From: Raphanus sativus
Lineage: Eukaryota; Streptophyta; Magnoliopsida; Brassicales; Brassicaceae
DNA length: 64,000 nt
Reading direction: 5' to 3'
Assembly (NCBI RefSeq): GCF_000801105.2
Contig: NC_079514.1
Span: forward strand, 15,106,293 to 15,170,292
In this document: in pieces, positions 61,022-64,000 of the stretch
How positions within the stretch are numbered: position 1 is the first letter of the stretch
How the letters are laid out: the number at the start of each line of letters is the position of its first letter
Notes under the pieces: generated by a model
The model's input: the letters and a program-made list of their open reading frames with translations, nothing else
Told to the model about the DNA's origin: nothing
Database searches by the model: none
Program-made: the position numbers and the translations under genes

Positions 61022-61672
61022 GGGGCTAGCAAATGTTAGTATGAGCTAATAGGTACTTAAAAGTGTGAAAATCCCTAGTAGACATCAAAAGAAAGAAAGA
61101 GTTCTAAGTGAAAAAAAAAATGTTCTTGAGTGTTTTGGGGAATCTTTGGGTGAGTCAAGAGAATGGGGTTTGGCATTGGGAATAAGGGTGTAATTTTTAT
61201 GTTTGGGAAAAGGGTAGGACAATGGAGATTGAGCATTGTATGCATGAGTTGATCCTTTTCTTAGATATATTATGTGCAATGTCAAAGCTACTTTGTTTTG
61301 AGAGTAAACAACCTTGAAATATCATTTTAAACCTCTTGTTTCATTTTGCACTAAAGTCTTTCCTTACCTAACCAAATGATTTGGACCATTTGACCATTTG
61401 CAAGAATTCAGTTATGATTTTGCTTAATGAATGTGAGAGTTGGTTGATTGGTGTGTTTGTGGATTCTTGATGATGAGTGTAGAGATCAAAGGAGTAGGAT
61501 AGGCCTTGAGAAGTTAGAGTTGAAAAAAGCTTTTGCTCTTGCTATTTGGTATGATTATATAAGGATATCATGTTGATGGCTAAGAAGAGTTTCTTTTGGT
61601 AATGAGCTCCCACTTTCATATCTCTCCTCCTTGATTGTTTTTGAAAGTTTACTTGAGGACAAGTAAATGACT

Positions 61673-61685
61673 AGTGTGGGGGAGT
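61673..61685 (+). other. Polypurine tract of the LTR element
   Basis: AGTGTGGGGGAGT lies directly before the TG of the 3' LTR, the normal site of plus-strand priming. Confidence 0.8.
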
Positions 61686-63352
61686 TGATATCTCATGTTT
61701 TTATAGGTTTTTAGATTCATATTTTAGGTTATTATGATCATTTTATGTTGCATTTAGATGTATATATTGCATTTGCATACACATTTGCATATCACAGGGT
61801 CTAAAGTGCACAATTGGAAGTTCTGGGTCAATTCGCAAGGTCATTTCTGCAATTTACAAAGTATGAGGTCAGAAACGAAGTTATCAAAAGGCCAGGGACT
61901 GGTTTTGAAAATATGAAGAAACCCACCATTGGAGAGGTCGATTGTTCTTCTCGCCGCGTCTTGATTCCGACGGTTCCGGTGGCCACCACGACGGGAGAGA
62001 TGATCACGGTTAAGACAGAGCACGGCAATGGTGGAGTTGTGGTTCAACGGAGGCGCCACGATTCGACGATTGGAGCTGCGGCGGATGAACGGAACTAGAT
62101 CTTCTTCACGGAGGAGACTTGGGCTCGAGTTCGATTCGGCGCGGAACAAGCAGAGGACAAGGTGGTGTCGAGGCTAAAGCAGTGGCAGTTCAGATTGATG
62201 ACGCGGTGGTTCTGTTGCAGCTATTGAGAAGGGTGAGACGAAGAAGACGAAGTCCGAGCTTGACGTAGCGTGTTGCTTAGCCACGAGTTCCATTTCCAAG
62301 TCCCTGTTTAAAAACGACATGATGCAGCGGTCCAATGTCACGCTGGGAATCGAACGGAACATACAGCGGCTTGGTGGAGCGAGAAGAAGAAACAGCTGGG
62401 AGAATACACGAAACCAATTGGTTGACCGGTTTAGTCCGGTTTGACCCGGTTTACTTCAATTAAACCAGCTCCATTTGTACACCTCTATAAATAGATTTAG
62501 ACCCAAAAACCCTAATGTATCTCATTTTCTCTCTAGACTTTGCCTCACTTTGTAAAAGCTTGAATCTTTTTATCATTCTAAGGAATTTCTTCATCTTATA
62601 TCTTGTTTCTCTTAATCATTAACATGATTAGCCTTGAATCTCATATGGATTTGAGGTTTATCATGGAGATTAGGGAGTAGACACATTTTGGATTCATGGG
62701 TTAGGGTGATTAAGGGTGATTAGTGAAGATCTAGGGTGTTTAGTGTTAGATCTATTTCTTTCTTTGCTTGTTGAGGGTTCTTAATGCTATTTTAGTCTTG
62801 ATCATACTAAAATAGATCTCTAGACATTTCCTACCCGAAAGGTGTATGATGAAATGTCTGAACCAACTCTTCAATGCTTTTAGTCTACTTTACCAAAGAG
62901 ATTTGTTGTTAAAGAGGCTAAGATTGCTATTAGACTTGTTCTCCATGTTTGCTTTAGTAATATTCAACCTAAGAGATTAGATGCTTGAGTTGCTTTAGCA
63001 AAAGAACATTCATCTAGAGATAGAGCTTGTTTAGTGTTGTGTCTAGGCATAAGGAAAGTGTTTGATTGATAGCTTGCCACTCTAGTTTGGATCTTAGTCA
63101 CCCAAAATCAAGTCCCTTGTCCCATGGATCCACCTTAGCATTTGATTGAGTTCTTGCATTTGTTTCTAGTTTGGATTTGAGATCACCTTATTTATATTTC
63201 TAGGACCGTAGTTTGTTACCATCATCATCTTCTCATTTGCTTAGATTATGAGAGTTTGTGTATTCTTAGTGCTATAGATCTCTAGTTCTCTGTGGTTCGA
63301 CAATCTTTTATACTATCATTTGACTTGGGAGCCTTGAAAACTTCCAATACCA
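61686..63352 (+). repeat. 3' LTR
   Basis: Same length as the 5' LTR and about 99.4% identical by eye. Differences include GATCACGG versus GATCACAG, CAGCTCCATT versus CAGCTCGATT, and CCTACCCG versus CCTGCCCG. Confidence 0.95.
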
Positions 63353-64000
63353 ATTACATAATTTCACTTGTTATTTCATAGAAAAGATAAATAAATATAT
63401 TTGTAAAATTTAAAATTAGTGATATAATAATCTGAATATATAATCGAAAACAAACTATATATTTTAGTTTGTCGTAAAATTTATTCTGTTAAAATAATAT
63501 TTTAAGATAAAAAATTTGTTATAACTCAACCAAATTATTTTTTTGGTGGAAGCACTTTAAATATGCATTAGAGCTTTACCCGCACTGCCGTGAGGGTTTT
63601 GATTTTGAAATTTTAAAAATTGATATTTGTTTTTTATAATTAGTATCATATATTTTAGATGTATCACTATATAATTAAATGTATATTGGTTAGAATATTT
63701 TAGGTTCCTATACATTATAATAAAATCTGAATAAAAATGGATAATATGATTATTTTTGGTTATTTGGTAATTTTTAGGTTATTTTTAGTTTGGATACAAA
63801 ATATTTAAATCAGGTAATATGGTTATTTTTGGAAAAAAATATTTGAAATTTTAGATAGATTAGTTATTTGGATATTTTTAAATTACAATACATCAGAATT
63901 GAATTCACTCTGACCAGGAGAATCCGACTGAAAAATCACAAAAAGAATTTATAGTACTCGAACGAAGTCTAATTTGAAAACTCAAAAAATCTAATACCTC
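63353..64000. other. Right flank, AT-rich
   Basis: Begins with the ATTAC target duplication. No gene is seen. A short GC-rich palindromic stretch (TTTACCCGCACTGCCGTGAGGG, about 63577-63598) may be a fragment of another element. Confidence 0.5.

Larger units (their letters stand above)
56250..63352 (+). mobile_element. Complete non-autonomous Ty3/Gypsy-type LTR retrotransposon
   Basis: 7103 bp with two 1667-bp LTRs (56250-57916, 61686-63352), each TG...CA, and a 5-bp target duplication ATTAC (56245-56249 and 63353-63357). After the 5' LTR the sequence TGGCGCCGTTGCCGGGGA (57920-57937) is the primer binding site type used by Athila/Tat Gypsy elements. A polypurine tract (GTGTGGGGGAG) precedes the 3' LTR. 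The LTRs differ at only about 10 positions by eye, so the insertion is recent. The 3.8-kb interior has no zinc knuckle, protease, RT or integrase, so mobility would depend on a related autonomous element. Confidence 0.95.

Overview
This is a nuclear genomic segment from a crucifer, most likely Brassica or a close relative. Four intron-containing genes can be rebuilt exon by exon, and each best matches, from memory of the Arabidopsis thaliana proteins, a gene of the At2g01880-At2g01910 neighbourhood: MAP65-6 (minus strand, 1.2-4.3 kb), cyclin-J18 (minus, 13.7-16.4 kb), and two tandem low-molecular-weight purple acid phosphatases, PAP7 (plus, 29.8-37.2 kb) and PAP8 (plus, 38.1-42.8 kb). All four models keep the reading frame, use GT-AG introns and give full-length proteins (608, 235, 334 and 333 aa). 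No trace of the gene expected between CYCJ18 and the PAP pair (At2g01900) was seen.

Most of the remaining DNA is transposon and organelle debris. 6.8-12.6 kb is a decayed Copia-type element with almost identical short LTRs. 19.8-24.9 kb is a nested cluster: a TRIM-like element with two LTRs, one of which was split by Helitron insertions and a SINE; the sister LTR preserves the empty sites. 25-29.7 kb holds a candidate Helitron, a GC-bracketed AT-rich element and a diverged Gypsy-type LTR fragment. PAP7 carries a 4.2-kb antisense LINE in intron 2 (16-bp target duplication) and two Tourist-like MITEs. PAP8 carries an 0.89-kb poly(A) retroposon in intron 3 (19-bp duplication), a 253-bp tandem repeat and a long TTA microsatellite.

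Downstream of PAP8 are a third Tourist-like MITE, an Athila-like Gypsy remnant (minus, about 46.5-47.6 kb), the decayed tail of another PAP7-like gene (48.9 kb), and a 2.1-kb insertion of plastid DNA (ccsA, trnL-UAG, rpl32, all mutated). Then come a 1.3-kb foldback element, a second SINE, and a structurally complete 7.1-kb non-autonomous LTR retrotransposon (56,250-63,352; two 1,667-bp LTRs, 5-bp target duplication). Its internal region has no recognisable gag-pol but has a frameshifted ORF of unknown function and an 817-bp duplication with an LTR-end scar at the junction.

The host genes form no pathway: MAP65-6 and CYCJ18 point to microtubule and cell-cycle roles, and PAP7/PAP8 are secreted-type metallophosphatases. 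The main interest is the layered insertion history around and inside intact genes. No CRISPR, prokaryotic operon or other non-plant system is present.
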